From: Novosphingobium sp. PhB165
GTDB lineage: Bacteria > Pseudomonadota > Alphaproteobacteria > Sphingomonadales > Sphingomonadaceae
NCBI RefSeq assembly: GCF_004341845.1
Contig: NZ_SLVB01000002.1
Location: 652,208-716,207 of the forward strand
Direction: 5' to 3'
DNA: 64,000 nucleotides
Every line of letters starts with the position of its first letter. Within the stretch, counting starts at the first letter, position 1. Positions 1-8,528 of the stretch are shown piece after piece. The position numbers were made by a program, and so were the translations under genes. Below the pieces are notes generated by a model. It saw only the letters and a list, made by a program, of their open reading frames with translations, was not told the DNA's origin and ran no database searches.

Positions 1-440
1 TGGCGGCGCTCTACATGGCGGGCGCGCATGCCTACTTCCTGATCGACTCGCCCTGCCAGTCGCTGGTTTCGATGATGCAGATGGTGGCAATCGGACAGCG
101 GGTGGCCCCGCCCGAGATCATCGACATGGTCGACAACATGCTGGTCGTCACAAGCCGGGGGGCGCCGCAGAGTGCGAGCGTGGAGGACTACAAGTTCAAC
201 ACCCGCGAACTCGATGTCCTCGCCAGCCTGCGCAACGGCTTGCAGAACAAGACGATCGCCTACGACCTCAATGTCACCGAAGCCGCGATCAAGGCGACCG
301 TGAAGTCGATCCTGACCAAGCTGGGCGCGCGGAACCGGACTCAGGCCGCCGTCATGGCGCGCGAGATGTCGCTGTGCGAACCCCGCCCTCGCTACGAGAT
401 GTCCGGCGAAAACCTCCCCCGCGCCCGCAGCAGCCACTGA
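1..440 (+). CDS. LuxR/NarL-type response regulator, C-terminal part (5' truncated by window edge)
   Basis: The reading frame is open from the window edge, so the start lies outside. The first visible residues (AALYMAGAHAYFLIDSP) match the end of a receiver domain, the alpha4-beta5 region of NarL-type regulators. About residues 60-120 form a LuxR-type helix-turn-helix (TRELDVLASLRNGLQNKTIAYDL followed by TEAAIKATVKSILTKLGARN, with the usual T-E-x-x-I/V-K recognition-helix pattern). The phospho-acceptor aspartate would be off the window. It converges with the polysaccharide operon ending at 456. A transcriptional regulator role is firm; the target genes and partner kinase are unknown. Confidence 0.85.
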   Translation, partial: AALYMAGAHAYFLIDSPCQSLVSMMQMVAIGQRVAPPEIIDMVDNMLVVTSRGAPQSASVEDYKFNTRELDVLASLRNGLQNKTIAYDLNVTEAAIKATVKSILTKLGARNRTQAAVMAREMSLCEPRPRYEMSGENLPRARSSH

Positions 441-455
441 CGCAGGGCGCGCCGG

Positions 456-1292
456 TCAGGCCGCCACGAAGGGATTGCGCGCCACCAGTGTTCGCAGACG
501 GTCGGCAAGATCGCCGGGAATAGCGACGCTGTCGCGGTGATAGTTCCGCTGCCCGGCTCCGGCCTGCTCCACCAGATCGTCATGCATGCCGCCCATCAGC
601 CCGTTGATCGCGCTGAGGAAGCGGGACATGCGGTAGACCTGCTCATCGGGCTGAAGCGTGCGCATCACGTCATAGAACGAGACCTGACGGCTCACGACCT
701 TGCGCATCATGTGAAATTGATGGCCGCTAAGCGAACCGCTTTCCAGCCAGCGCTTCAGCCGGTGGAATTCCTCGCGCCGGAAGGCAAGGAACCCGGCGGA
801 GGTGTCGAGTTCTACCGTCTCGACTTCGCGGCGCACCGCCATCCATAGCGGCCGCGACAGCATCAGGCGCAGCATCAGGCCATAGCCCAATACCGCCATG
901 CGCCGCCGGTTGCGGAAGGCATCCTGAAGATGCCCCATGACTGCAACGGTCCAGCGGAACAGCCGCGGCGCCTTGTGCCGTTTGCCGTGGAGCACCAGCG
1001 CAAAGCGCAGTTGCTTGTAGGCAGCCCGGATATTCTTGTAGCGCACCCGCGCGTCCGGCGGCAGGTCGCCGGAAACGATCAGCGTATGGGCCAGCGCGCG
1101 CATCTGCACCGGGTCCGCGTTTTCGCTCCAGAACTGCATGCACAGATCCAGACAGCGGCGCATTTCCTCCTCGCTACAGGCGATCGGGATCGGATTGGGA
1201 AGGCTGACGACGGGGTCGACCACGTCGTTCACCTCGACCGCTTGAAACAGCGCATCCAGCGTCTCTGCCGGGAAAGTCCGGCCCCCGTTCAC
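456..1292 (-). CDS. Conserved hypothetical protein in polysaccharide operon
   Basis: A 278-residue protein I do not recognise. It is rich in Arg, Leu and Met, with a basic middle part (around YKQLRFALVLHGKRHK and DAFRNRRRMAV), which suggests an alpha-helical soluble or membrane-associated protein; no signal peptide or clear membrane helix is visible. Its start overlaps the flippase stop by 4 bp (ATGA type), so it is probably translationally coupled as the last gene of the operon running from 4200 down to 456. Context suggests a part in surface-polysaccharide assembly or modification. This is inferred from position only. Confidence 0.6.
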   Translation of the reverse strand: MNGGRTFPAETLDALFQAVEVNDVVDPVVSLPNPIPIACSEEEMRRCLDLCMQFWSENADPVQMRALAHTLIVSGDLPPDARVRYKNIRAAYKQLRFALVLHGKRHKAPRLFRWTVAVMGHLQDAFRNRRRMAVLGYGLMLRLMLSRPLWMAVRREVETVELDTSAGFLAFRREEFHRLKRWLESGSLSGHQFHMMRKVVSRQVSFYDVMRTLQPDEQVYRMSRFLSAINGLMGGMHDDLVEQAGAGQRNYHRDSVAIPGDLADRLRTLVARNPFVAA

Positions 1293-2638
1293 GCCCGCGC
1301 TCCGCCTGTCATCACGTAGACCAGTTTCTGCCGCTCACGATATGCCCAGAGCGTGGGTACCAGCATGAACAGCGCCTTGAGCGAAACGCCCGCGACATAG
1401 GCCAGGCCCGCGCCGGTCAATCCATAGAAATGGATCAGAACGAACAGCAGCAGCGCATAACCGGCGGCCGCCGTGCCTTCCGCCACCAGTGCCGAGCGCT
1501 GGCGCCCGGCCATGTAGAGCAGCGATTCCAGCGGGAAGCTTGCCATCGTGACGATCAGCGACGCGGTCATGAGCTGGAGCAGGTCGTAAGCCTCGACATA
1601 GCGCTTGCCGAACACCAGGCCGATGACCGGCTCTCCGCCGATGATGACCACCAGCAGGATCAGCGCGCCGATCGCGCCGGACATTACGGCGCTGCGAATG
1701 GCCAGCTGCCACGGGTGGCGACTGGTCGGATCGAGCCGCATGATTTCCGGATAGAAGCTGCGGGACATGAGGTCTGCCGGCTTGCTGGCAGAATCGAAGA
1801 ACGTGGCGGCAATCTTGAACAGGCCCGCGCTCGTCGGGCCCAGCATGGCGCCGACGATCAGGTTGCTGACCGGGCCCCAGGCGGCCCAGATCGAATGGGC
1901 GATATTGGTCGTCCACACGAAGTCCCAGGCGGCCGACAGCCGCCGTCCCGGCCCAAGCAGGCCCGGACGCAGCGCGCCCCGGATTTCCCGGCGGCGCAGT
2001 TCCTGCACCGACATCGCCCAGAGGCACAAGTCGCCCGCAAGGTCCGCGATGTACCAGGTGAGCACGAAGCCGACGAAACCGAAGTTCCCGAAATAGGAAA
2101 TGGCGCCCCCAAGGGCGCGCAAAGCCGGCGTGACGAGCTGCTGGAGGGCGATCTGGTCGAACCGGTCCAGCACGCGCAGGATGCCGGACGGGGTGGCCGC
2201 CGTCATCGTCGGGATCAGCGTGCAATAGAGCATCGCCAGCCGCACATCCTCGGCCGGGATGTCGAACCAGTTGGCCAGGAATGGCAACAGGATCAGGCCC
2301 CCGGCCAGCCCCACCAGACCGCTGGCGAGGTCGAGCCCGAAGGCGAAACCGGTCACGTCGCGCAGTTCGTCAAGGTCGCCCCGGCCCAGTGCCGGGGTGC
2401 CGTAGCGGACGATGAATTGCCAGGTCTGGAACTTGACCAGCGCGCCCACGCCGTTGGCGTAGGAATGGATGATGACGAGCGTACCGAACAAGGCCGGGCT
2501 CATGCCGCGCCCGGCGCAGGCCAGCGCGATCAGGCCCAGCAGCGCGGCGATCAGCTTGGTCGAGCCGAGATAGGACGCATTGCGCAGGATCGTGCGGAAC
2601 ACGCCGTCCGAAAACCAGTGTTTCACGGCCTTCATCAC
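1289..2638 (-). CDS. Oligosaccharide flippase family protein (Wzx/MATE-like)
   Basis: A 449-residue polytopic inner-membrane protein with about 12-14 hydrophobic segments, starting near residues 22-40 (STKLIAALLGLIALACAGRG) and ending with segments around 385-440. The pattern is that of polysaccharide-biosynthesis flippases of the MOP superfamily, which move lipid-linked glycans across the inner membrane. Length is normal for the family. It overlaps the upstream kinase-like gene by 4 bp and the downstream unknown gene by 4 bp, so the three are probably co-translated. A second flippase of the same type occurs at 42772-44145. The substrate cannot be told from sequence. Confidence 0.82.
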   Translation of the reverse strand: MMKAVKHWFSDGVFRTILRNASYLGSTKLIAALLGLIALACAGRGMSPALFGTLVIIHSYANGVGALVKFQTWQFIVRYGTPALGRGDLDELRDVTGFAFGLDLASGLVGLAGGLILLPFLANWFDIPAEDVRLAMLYCTLIPTMTAATPSGILRVLDRFDQIALQQLVTPALRALGGAISYFGNFGFVGFVLTWYIADLAGDLCLWAMSVQELRRREIRGALRPGLLGPGRRLSAAWDFVWTTNIAHSIWAAWGPVSNLIVGAMLGPTSAGLFKIAATFFDSASKPADLMSRSFYPEIMRLDPTSRHPWQLAIRSAVMSGAIGALILLVVIIGGEPVIGLVFGKRYVEAYDLLQLMTASLIVTMASFPLESLLYMAGRQRSALVAEGTAAAGYALLLFVLIHFYGLTGAGLAYVAGVSLKALFMLVPTLWAYRERQKLVYVMTGGARA

Positions 2639-3348
2639 GCGGCCTTTCGTGCCGGGGCCGCGCCCATGGCGGCAAGCCGCTCGGCAATCGCTGCCTTCGC
2701 CTCTGCGAGCACTTGCTCAAGCGGGGCTTCGGCATCGATCTCCACGATCGGCGCGCCTTCGAAAGTCAGGCGCGGCACGTCGGCGATCTTGCGCGCGAGC
2801 GACGACAAACGGTGGTCGGGCTTGCGCGCCACCGCCACGTCGAGCGAGACGTTGAGTCGCAGCACAAGATCGGGACGGGTCGCCACCATGGCCTCATACT
2901 GCCGCCGCTCGGACCGGGCGAGCACGCCGACAAGGCCCTTGGCTCCGGCATGGGCAAGGCCCAGCCCGTCCATCGGGCCGGGTATACCCACTTGCGGGAA
3001 ACGGTCCGCGATGATCGCGTAGCCATCGCGGCGGGCGCGCATCATGCGGCGGAAACGGCGCACGCGCCGCATCGAGAACAGATAGATCACCAGCGCGGCG
3101 CCCAGCCCCGGCCCCTTGTCGGTCTGTGCCTTCTGCGCCTTGGCATGGATCGATTTGTCGAGCTTGCCGCCCAGCAGCGGCAGGCGGCCGATGGCGCGGC
3201 CGATATTGCCGGACTGCTTGCCCAGATGGCAGATCCGCGCAGGTCGCTGCTCGTCGAGCCAGGCACGAAGCGCCTCGGTCACGGTCGATTTGCCGGAACC
3301 GTCGCAACCGACGACAGCAATGAGGGGCGGAAGGGAAGCAGAATTCAT
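2635..3348 (-). CDS. Thymidylate-kinase-like P-loop protein (copy 1)
   Basis: A 237-residue protein with a Walker A motif near the N-terminus (VVGCDGSGKSTVTEALRAWL, about residues 10-30) and an aspartate-arginine lid-like segment (YAIIADRFPQVG, about 115). The architecture is that of the thymidylate kinase family, but the region between them (GKQSGNIGRAIGRLPLLGGKL) differs from housekeeping Tmk. The gene sits in a polysaccharide operon next to a second copy, so a role in phosphorylating a sugar, lipid or other envelope precursor is more likely than dTMP phosphorylation. The stop overlaps the flippase start by 4 bp. The family call is good; the substrate is inference. Confidence 0.75.
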   Translation of the reverse strand: MNSASLPPLIAVVGCDGSGKSTVTEALRAWLDEQRPARICHLGKQSGNIGRAIGRLPLLGGKLDKSIHAKAQKAQTDKGPGLGAALVIYLFSMRRVRRFRRMMRARRDGYAIIADRFPQVGIPGPMDGLGLAHAGAKGLVGVLARSERRQYEAMVATRPDLVLRLNVSLDVAVARKPDHRLSSLARKIADVPRLTFEGAPIVEIDAEAPLEQVLAEAKAAIAERLAAMGAAPARKAA

Positions 3349-3384
3349 CGTCGGGCCCGAATTAGGAAAGCGAGTTGGTATGCG

Positions 3385-4200
3385 TCATGTTTGCAGGCCG
3401 TGCCGCCGCAGCACGCCGCGAACGGTGTCGAGCACCTCACGGTAAGGCCGCGTGGCATCGACATCGACGATCTGCGCGCCGCCAAAGCGCAAAGTCGGCA
3501 TCACGGCAAGCTTCTTTTCCAACATCGCACGCTCATGATCGGCCTTGCGGCCCATCGCGGTGTCGACATCGACATTGAGCCGGATCACCACGGTGGGGCG
3601 ATAGGCTGCCATGCCGTCGTACAATGCACGCTCCCGCGAAGCGAGCCGTTCGACCAGCGCCGAGCCCTTGCGCATCCACGACAGGCCCGGTCCGTCGAAG
3701 CTGCCGGGGATTTCGGCCTGCGGGTAGCGATCGGTCACCACTTGCACGCCCTGCCGCCGATAATCGAGAACCTTGCGAAAACGCCGCTGCCGGGCGAGCG
3801 AGAAGGCGAACATCGCCAGCGCCGTGACCAGCCCCGGCAGGCGCTTGTCGGACGCTTTGCGCTCTGCCGCCCGTGCATCTCCCTCATGCGCGCGCTTGGC
3901 CTTGCTGGTCAGGAACCGCTCGACGATCCGGCCGATCAGCGGCACCTGGCCGATCTTGCGGCCAAGGTCCCCGGTACCGAGGCCGAGATACATCGCGCGC
4001 GTCGGCGCCTGCTGCTCCAGCAGTGCCACCAGATCGCGGGCAAGCGTGGATTTGCCCGAACCGTCGCAGCCGACCAGCGCGATGCAGGGCGCCAGGGCAG
4101 AATCATCCGCAGTGACGAGCGACAGGGCCGGTCTCTGCGCGAAAGAGGAATCCAACGGAGTGCAGGACGCGATCTCGCGTGGAGACTTTTGTATCGTCAT
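3385..4200 (-). CDS. Thymidylate-kinase-like P-loop protein (copy 2)
   Basis: A 271-residue paralogue of the neighbouring gene at 2635. It shares Walker A (ALVGCDGSGKSTLARDLVAL, about residues 40-60), the middle segment (GTGDLGRKIGQVPLIGRIV) and the lid-like motif (VQVVTDRYPQAEIPG). The C-terminal thirds also match (RLNVDVDTAMGRKADH against RLNVSLDVAVARKPDH). It has an N-terminal extension of roughly 35 residues without a recognisable domain. It is the first gene of the minus-strand operon and is divergent from the two-component pair starting at 4447. Housekeeping tmk is about 210 residues and stands alone, so this is a specialised relative. Confidence 0.75.
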   Translation of the reverse strand: MTIQKSPREIASCTPLDSSFAQRPALSLVTADDSALAPCIALVGCDGSGKSTLARDLVALLEQQAPTRAMYLGLGTGDLGRKIGQVPLIGRIVERFLTSKAKRAHEGDARAAERKASDKRLPGLVTALAMFAFSLARQRRFRKVLDYRRQGVQVVTDRYPQAEIPGSFDGPGLSWMRKGSALVERLASRERALYDGMAAYRPTVVIRLNVDVDTAMGRKADHERAMLEKKLAVMPTLRFGGAQIVDVDATRPYREVLDTVRGVLRRHGLQT

Positions 4201-4446
4201 GATTTCGTTGGCCGCTCCTGCCGCTCTTCCGAAGCGGGGGGCTGCGGGAAAAGCTCGTGGGTTCAGGTCGAGCCCTGCTTCCTAGCCTGCGAAGCTGACG
4301 CGAAGCTGATGGCGACAAAAGTTTTCGGGCCGGTTTGACGGTCGCCCGAAAGCTGGCGTAGTCCCGGTTCGTCCGCCTCCGATGGGGCGCCTGAACCATC
4401 CGGCGATCCGTCTGGCAATCCCGCAAACCGACGTGGAGTCCCCCTC

Positions 4447-5115
4447 TTGCCCCGCCTGCTGATCGCGGAAGACGATGCCGATCTTGGCCCGGCAATGAAG
4501 CGGGCGCTGGAACTCGACGGCTATGTCGTCGATCTTTTCGCGCGCGGTGACGACGTGCTCGTCGCTGTCGGGGTGGGCAGTTACGACGTCATTCTGCTCG
4601 ACATCGGATTGCCGCACATGACCGGCCTCGAAGTGCTGCGCGCCTTGCGCGCGCGGCGCGACGAGACGCCGGTCATCGTCATCACCGCCTTCGACCGCAC
4701 GCCGCACCGCGTTGCCGGGCTCGACGCCGGGGCCGACGACTACGTGGTCAAGCCCGTCGACCTTGAGGAACTGGCCGCCCGCATCCGCTCGCAATTGCGC
4801 CGCCGTGAGCGCCGGCACGACGATAGCCTCAGCGTTGGCCGGGTCACGCTGGACTTCGCCGGACATGTCGCCAGCATGGATGGCGAGGAAGTGCTGCTGA
4901 CCGCCAAGGAATTCCGCGTTCTCGCGCTGCTGATGCGGCGCAGCCGGCGTTTCGTTTCCAAGACCGATCTGGAAGGCGAGCTTTACGATCAGGACCAGTG
5001 GGTGGAATCGAACACGATCGAAGTCGCCATCTCCTCGCTGCGGCGCAAGTTCGGGCGCGACTTCATCCGCACGGCGCGCGGGCTGGGCTACATGGTCGGC
5101 GGATTGGAGGCGTGA
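4447..5115 (+). CDS. OmpR-family response regulator
   Basis: A 222-residue regulator with receiver domain 1-115 and winged-helix DNA-binding domain about 125-220. The acidic pair EDD (8-10), the phospho-acceptor Asp near 52 (VILLDIGLP) and the lysine in DDYVVKPVD near 101 are present. The C-terminal end (SNTIEVAISSLRRKFG, then IRTARGLGYM) is typical of the QseB/PmrA/TctD group. The start is TTG: no in-frame ATG lies before the first receiver beta-strand. The stop overlaps the GTG start of the kinase gene, so the pair is translationally coupled. The signal and targets are unknown. Confidence 0.9.
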   Translation: MPRLLIAEDDADLGPAMKRALELDGYVVDLFARGDDVLVAVGVGSYDVILLDIGLPHMTGLEVLRALRARRDETPVIVITAFDRTPHRVAGLDAGADDYVVKPVDLEELAARIRSQLRRRERRHDDSLSVGRVTLDFAGHVASMDGEEVLLTAKEFRVLALLMRRSRRFVSKTDLEGELYDQDQWVESNTIEVAISSLRRKFGRDFIRTARGLGYMVGGLEA

Positions 5116-6485
5116 AGCGTTCCTCGCTCTCCACCCGGCTCTACCGCCGCGTGCTGATGCTGCTGGCGATCACCGGTCTGGCCATGGGCGCGATCCTCTA
5201 TTCGGTCGCCAGCGTGGAGATCGGGCGCTCTTCCGACGCCCAGCTCGTGAATGCCTCGCGCCTGCTGTACATGATGATGCAGGACGAACTGACTGCCGGC
5301 GTGATGGTGGCGCGGAGCAACGATCTTGCCGGAAAGGCCGATCCGCTGCTGTCGGCCGAGGAAAAGAAGGCGTTCCGCGCCTCCTATGACTGGTGCATGT
5401 TCGCGGTGTTCTGGAAAGGCCAGCCGGTCGCGCAATCGAGCTGGGGCGCGCCGGTCGAACTGGTCCCGCGCCAGCCGGGCCTGCACGATTTTACCGCGCT
5501 GGGTGAACGCTGGCGTAGCTATGGCCTTCCGGGCCGCGATCCCCGGCTGCTGGTGGTGGTGGCGGAACGCGACGCCATGCGCGAGTTCTCGATCGGTCCG
5601 GTCGTGCGCAGGCTCGTGCTGCCACTGTTCCTGTTGCTTACCGCTGCCATGGTCATTCTCTGGTGGACGCTGCGCAAGAGCCTGTCCGAAGTCGAGCGGC
5701 TCGCCGCGACGCTCAACGCGCGCACGCTCGCGGATCTGATGCCGCTGGTGCCCGAAGACTGGTCGCGCGATCTCGGGCCGCTGATCGTGGCGCTGAACAA
5801 GCTCTTCGCGCGGCTGGAGCAGGCCTACGAGCTGGAACAGGCCTTTACCGACGATGTCGCGCACGAATTGCGCACGCCGCTGGCGGCGATCCGGGCGCAG
5901 GCGCAATTGCTGCGCAAGACCGCGCCCCAGCCGATCGTGGAGGACGTGAACCGCCTGCTGGCCGTGGTGAAGCGTGCCAACGATCTGGTCGACGGCATGC
6001 TGACGCTCGCCCGCCTCAATGCGACGGCGGTGTCCGTGCGTTCGGTGGATATCCACGCGCTGGTGGCGGATGTCGTGGCCGAGGCCCTTATCAACCTGCC
6101 GCCCGACGAGATCGAATTCACCGTCCTGCCCGAGCATGTGGTGCGCTGGACATGCGATCCCGCATCGCTCCAGATTGCGCTGGCTGCGGTGATCCACAAT
6201 GCCGTCCGCCATGCGCGGGAAGGCGGACAGGTCGACATCGCCATCATCCGCACATCCGATCACCTCGTCGTGACTATCGGCGACCGGGGCCCCGGCGTCC
6301 CTGCCGAAGACCGCGACCGCCTGCTGCGCCGCTTCGAGCGCGGCGCAGCGCCGTCTTCCGGCAGCGGCCTCGGGCTTTCCATCGCGGTCAAGGCGATGAC
6401 GCTGGCGCGGGGGTCTATTGAGCTGTTGGATCGTCAGGACGGCCCCGGTCTGCTGGTCGTGCTGACTTTGCCCGCTGCCCGCTAA
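5112..6485 (+). CDS. Sensor histidine kinase (OmpR-pair partner)
   Basis: A 457-residue inner-membrane kinase. The first membrane segment is at about 14-40, a periplasmic sensor domain spans about 40-165, and the second segment is around 170-190 (LPLFLLLTAAMVILWW). A HAMP-like linker follows, then the phospho-acceptor H-box (DDVAHELRTPLAAIR, His near 255). The ATPase domain has N-box (IHNAVRHAREGG), G1 (GDRGPGVP) and G2 (GSGLGLSIA). I chose the GTG at 5112, which overlaps the regulator's stop as GTGA; a longer frame from 4998 would overlap the regulator extensively. It should phosphorylate the regulator at 4447. Confidence 0.9.
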   Translation: MKRSSLSTRLYRRVLMLLAITGLAMGAILYSVASVEIGRSSDAQLVNASRLLYMMMQDELTAGVMVARSNDLAGKADPLLSAEEKKAFRASYDWCMFAVFWKGQPVAQSSWGAPVELVPRQPGLHDFTALGERWRSYGLPGRDPRLLVVVAERDAMREFSIGPVVRRLVLPLFLLLTAAMVILWWTLRKSLSEVERLAATLNARTLADLMPLVPEDWSRDLGPLIVALNKLFARLEQAYELEQAFTDDVAHELRTPLAAIRAQAQLLRKTAPQPIVEDVNRLLAVVKRANDLVDGMLTLARLNATAVSVRSVDIHALVADVVAEALINLPPDEIEFTVLPEHVVRWTCDPASLQIALAAVIHNAVRHAREGGQVDIAIIRTSDHLVVTIGDRGPGVPAEDRDRLLRRFERGAAPSSGSGLGLSIAVKAMTLARGSIELLDRQDGPGLLVVLTLPAAR

Positions 6486-6585
6486 GTATACTCGGGGCGA
6501 GCCCCCTTCCGTCCTAGGGGCGGCCCTGATGGCATGATCCCTGAGACTCGGCGACTATCCGCCTATGTCCACAGGAGGAATCACC

Positions 6586-7116
6586 ATGAGCAGACGGATG
6601 GCCACTCTGGCATTGGCCGCGCTTCTGACCGCGTGTGCCTCAACGCCCACCGTGAACTTCGACTCCGATCCCAACGCCAATTTCGCCTCGTTCCGGACTT
6701 ATAGCTGGGCCTACCGCAAAGTGCCGAACGGCATGAACCCACTGCTGACGGAGCGGATCCGCGCCTCTATCGACACCGAACTGGCGAACCGAGGCTTTAC
6801 CCAGGCGGACCCCGGCGATTTCGCCGTGGGCTTCACCATCGGCTCGCGCGACCGGGTGGAAGTGACAGACTTCGGTTCTTACGGGCCCTACTTCCGTCCC
6901 TGGGGCGGATGGAGCGGTTGGGGCGGATCACGCGTCGATGTGCGGAACGTCACGGACGGAACGCTCGTGATCGACATCTACGACACGCGCACCAAGGCGC
7001 CCGTCTGGCACGGCACGGCGACCCAGCAGGTTACGCAGAGTTCGGTGACGCAGGAAAAGATCGATACGGCGGTGCGCGCCGTGCTGGCCAAGTTCCCGCC
7101 CCCACCTCCGAAGTAG
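6586..7116 (+). CDS. DUF4136-type lipoprotein
   Basis: A 176-residue precursor. A lipoprotein signal runs from residue 1 to a lipobox ending LLTAC, so mature Cys would be near 19. The rest carries the DUF4136 pattern: an early F-x-x-Y-x-(T/S)-(Y/F)-x-W segment (NFASFRTYSWAYRK), then ADFAVGFTIGSRD-like strands and a closing segment with DIYDTRTKAPVWHG. The start at 6586 is preceded by AGGAGG (6572-6577); the upstream ATG at 6565 has no such site. The protein is probably periplasm-facing and membrane-anchored; its function is unknown. It stands alone between the kinase gene and a convergent barrel gene. Confidence 0.82.
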   Translation: MSRRMATLALAALLTACASTPTVNFDSDPNANFASFRTYSWAYRKVPNGMNPLLTERIRASIDTELANRGFTQADPGDFAVGFTIGSRDRVEVTDFGSYGPYFRPWGGWSGWGGSRVDVRNVTDGTLVIDIYDTRTKAPVWHGTATQQVTQSSVTQEKIDTAVRAVLAKFPPPPPK

Positions 7117-7136
7117 AAGGGCGGCGGGGGCCCTGC

Positions 7137-8351
7137 TCAAAAGGCCTCGGCAATACCCAGATAGACCGCTCTGGAATCCCGGCCGACCGCCAGATCCAGA
7201 CGCAGGTTGATATTGGTCTTGCGCGAGGGCTGATAGCGCAGGCCCACGCCGCCTGCGGGAAGGAACTTGGTATCGTCCAGCCGGTCCAGACGCGGCGCGG
7301 TTCCGCCGATGCCGCCGAAAGCCACCGCGCCGAACCGGCCGAACAGTTGCCGCCGCCATTCGACCTGCATGGCCCAGCTCGCACGGTCGCGGTAGCGTCC
7401 GGTCTTGTAGCCCCTGAGGTCGTTCTTCTGCCCATAGAGGCACAAGTCATAGAACGGCGCACCGGACGAAGCACCGCAGAGGCCCCCGTGCAACGCCCAG
7501 ACCGTCTTGCTTCCGCTCGGCACGTACCAGCTGACTCCGGCCGTCAACTTGCGCGAAGTGAAGTCTCCCCCCAGCACTTTCAGGCTCAACAGCCATTCGG
7601 CATGGGCATAGACACCGTGCCGTGGATTGAGTGAATTGTCCCGCGTGTCGTAAGTCACGACGGGGCCGATCTGGGCAAGGTCGGTGTTCTCCTGACCCGG
7701 CGGGATCGCCAGATCCGGATAGGTCGGATCGAGGTCCTTCTGCGTGGCATCGACGCTGGCGTAGAACATCCGCACGCCGGCATAGAGCCCCGGCGCCACT
7801 CGCATCTGCCCCTGAAGCCGGACCACCGCGATCTTCTGGTGCAGGTTCGTGGAGATATTGCGATCCCCCGCCTCGGGTCCGATGCCGTAGTAGTCCATGA
7901 CCAGATCGCCTGCACCCACGGCCGCATTCAGGCGGTAGCGATCGCCGTCCAGCGACATGCTGTGAAAGCCGCCCACCAGCCAGTTGCCGTTGCTGGTCTT
8001 CATCGCCGCGCCGCCGGTGATCCACGGCGACGGCGCGTTGTTGGGGTTGTAGAAGGCAACACCGGCCACGACCAGTCCCGTGCCGAGCGTGGGATTGGTG
8101 ATCGGCAACGGTACGGCAAGGATGTCCTTTCCGCTCTTGCCGGGGGCTTCCTTGCCGCTCACGGCTCTGGCGACCGCTTCGGCCTGTTCGTCCATATCGT
8201 CGATCTGGTCGCCCGGTCCGTCGGCCAGCGCGGGCGTGCTGACGCAGACCAGCATCGGCACGATGAGACAGCCCAAGCCCCGGCGCCGCGCGAGGGGTCC
8301 GCGAATGCGGGCCCACGCGTGTGGGCCCGGCGATGGCTGGTTGGCTGGCAT
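7137..8351 (-). CDS. BamA/TamA-family outer-membrane protein (surface-antigen barrel), no clear POTRA
   Basis: About 404 residues from the ATG at 8351; the frame stays open to 8429. The signal peptide ends at ALA (IVPMLVCVSTPALA). The mature part is a 16-strand-like barrel of the D15/surface-antigen type with periodic aromatic and glycine strands (VVTYDTRDNSLNPRHGVYAH, a classical BamA/TamA feature, and WAMQVEWRRQLFGRFGAVAF). It ends with AEAF, a terminal aromatic as in barrel proteins. There is too little sequence before the barrel for POTRA repeats, so this is a short autonomous barrel rather than true BamA. It is divergent from a paralogue at 8529, with a shared regulatory region between. 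Confidence 0.82.
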   Translation of the reverse strand: MPANQPSPGPHAWARIRGPLARRRGLGCLIVPMLVCVSTPALADGPGDQIDDMDEQAEAVARAVSGKEAPGKSGKDILAVPLPITNPTLGTGLVVAGVAFYNPNNAPSPWITGGAAMKTSNGNWLVGGFHSMSLDGDRYRLNAAVGAGDLVMDYYGIGPEAGDRNISTNLHQKIAVVRLQGQMRVAPGLYAGVRMFYASVDATQKDLDPTYPDLAIPPGQENTDLAQIGPVVTYDTRDNSLNPRHGVYAHAEWLLSLKVLGGDFTSRKLTAGVSWYVPSGSKTVWALHGGLCGASSGAPFYDLCLYGQKNDLRGYKTGRYRDRASWAMQVEWRRQLFGRFGAVAFGGIGGTAPRLDRLDDTKFLPAGGVGLRYQPSRKTNINLRLDLAVGRDSRAVYLGIAEAF

Positions 8352-8383
8352 CCCGCTTATCAGCCTAGGCCCTTCCCGCAGGC

Positions 8384-8410
8384 CATATAATCGGAAATTA
8401 CCCTGAGCTT
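8384..8410 (-). promoter_or_regulatory. Recurrent motif site (regulon candidate)
   Basis: On the minus strand this reads CAGGGTAATTTCCGAT, 39-55 bp upstream of the start at 8351. It is one of the clearest copies of a motif seen before many genes of the 8-23 kb region. A degenerate second copy in the other orientation (CAGGTGAACTACCGAT, 8463-8478) precedes the divergent gene at 8529. Confidence 0.45.
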
Positions 8411-8528
8411 GCCGGGCATATCGCCGCAACGCGGTAAAAGATCATGCCAGTACCTCGCAATCTCAGGTGAACTACCGATAGGTCGCCGCCCCAAGCGCTT
8501 TAAGCTTTGAAGTTCCGCAGCTTCATCC

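Noticed and set aside
2635..4200. Housekeeping thymidylate kinase (tmk)
   Set aside because: Two copies in a polysaccharide operon and a divergent middle region make the housekeeping role unlikely.
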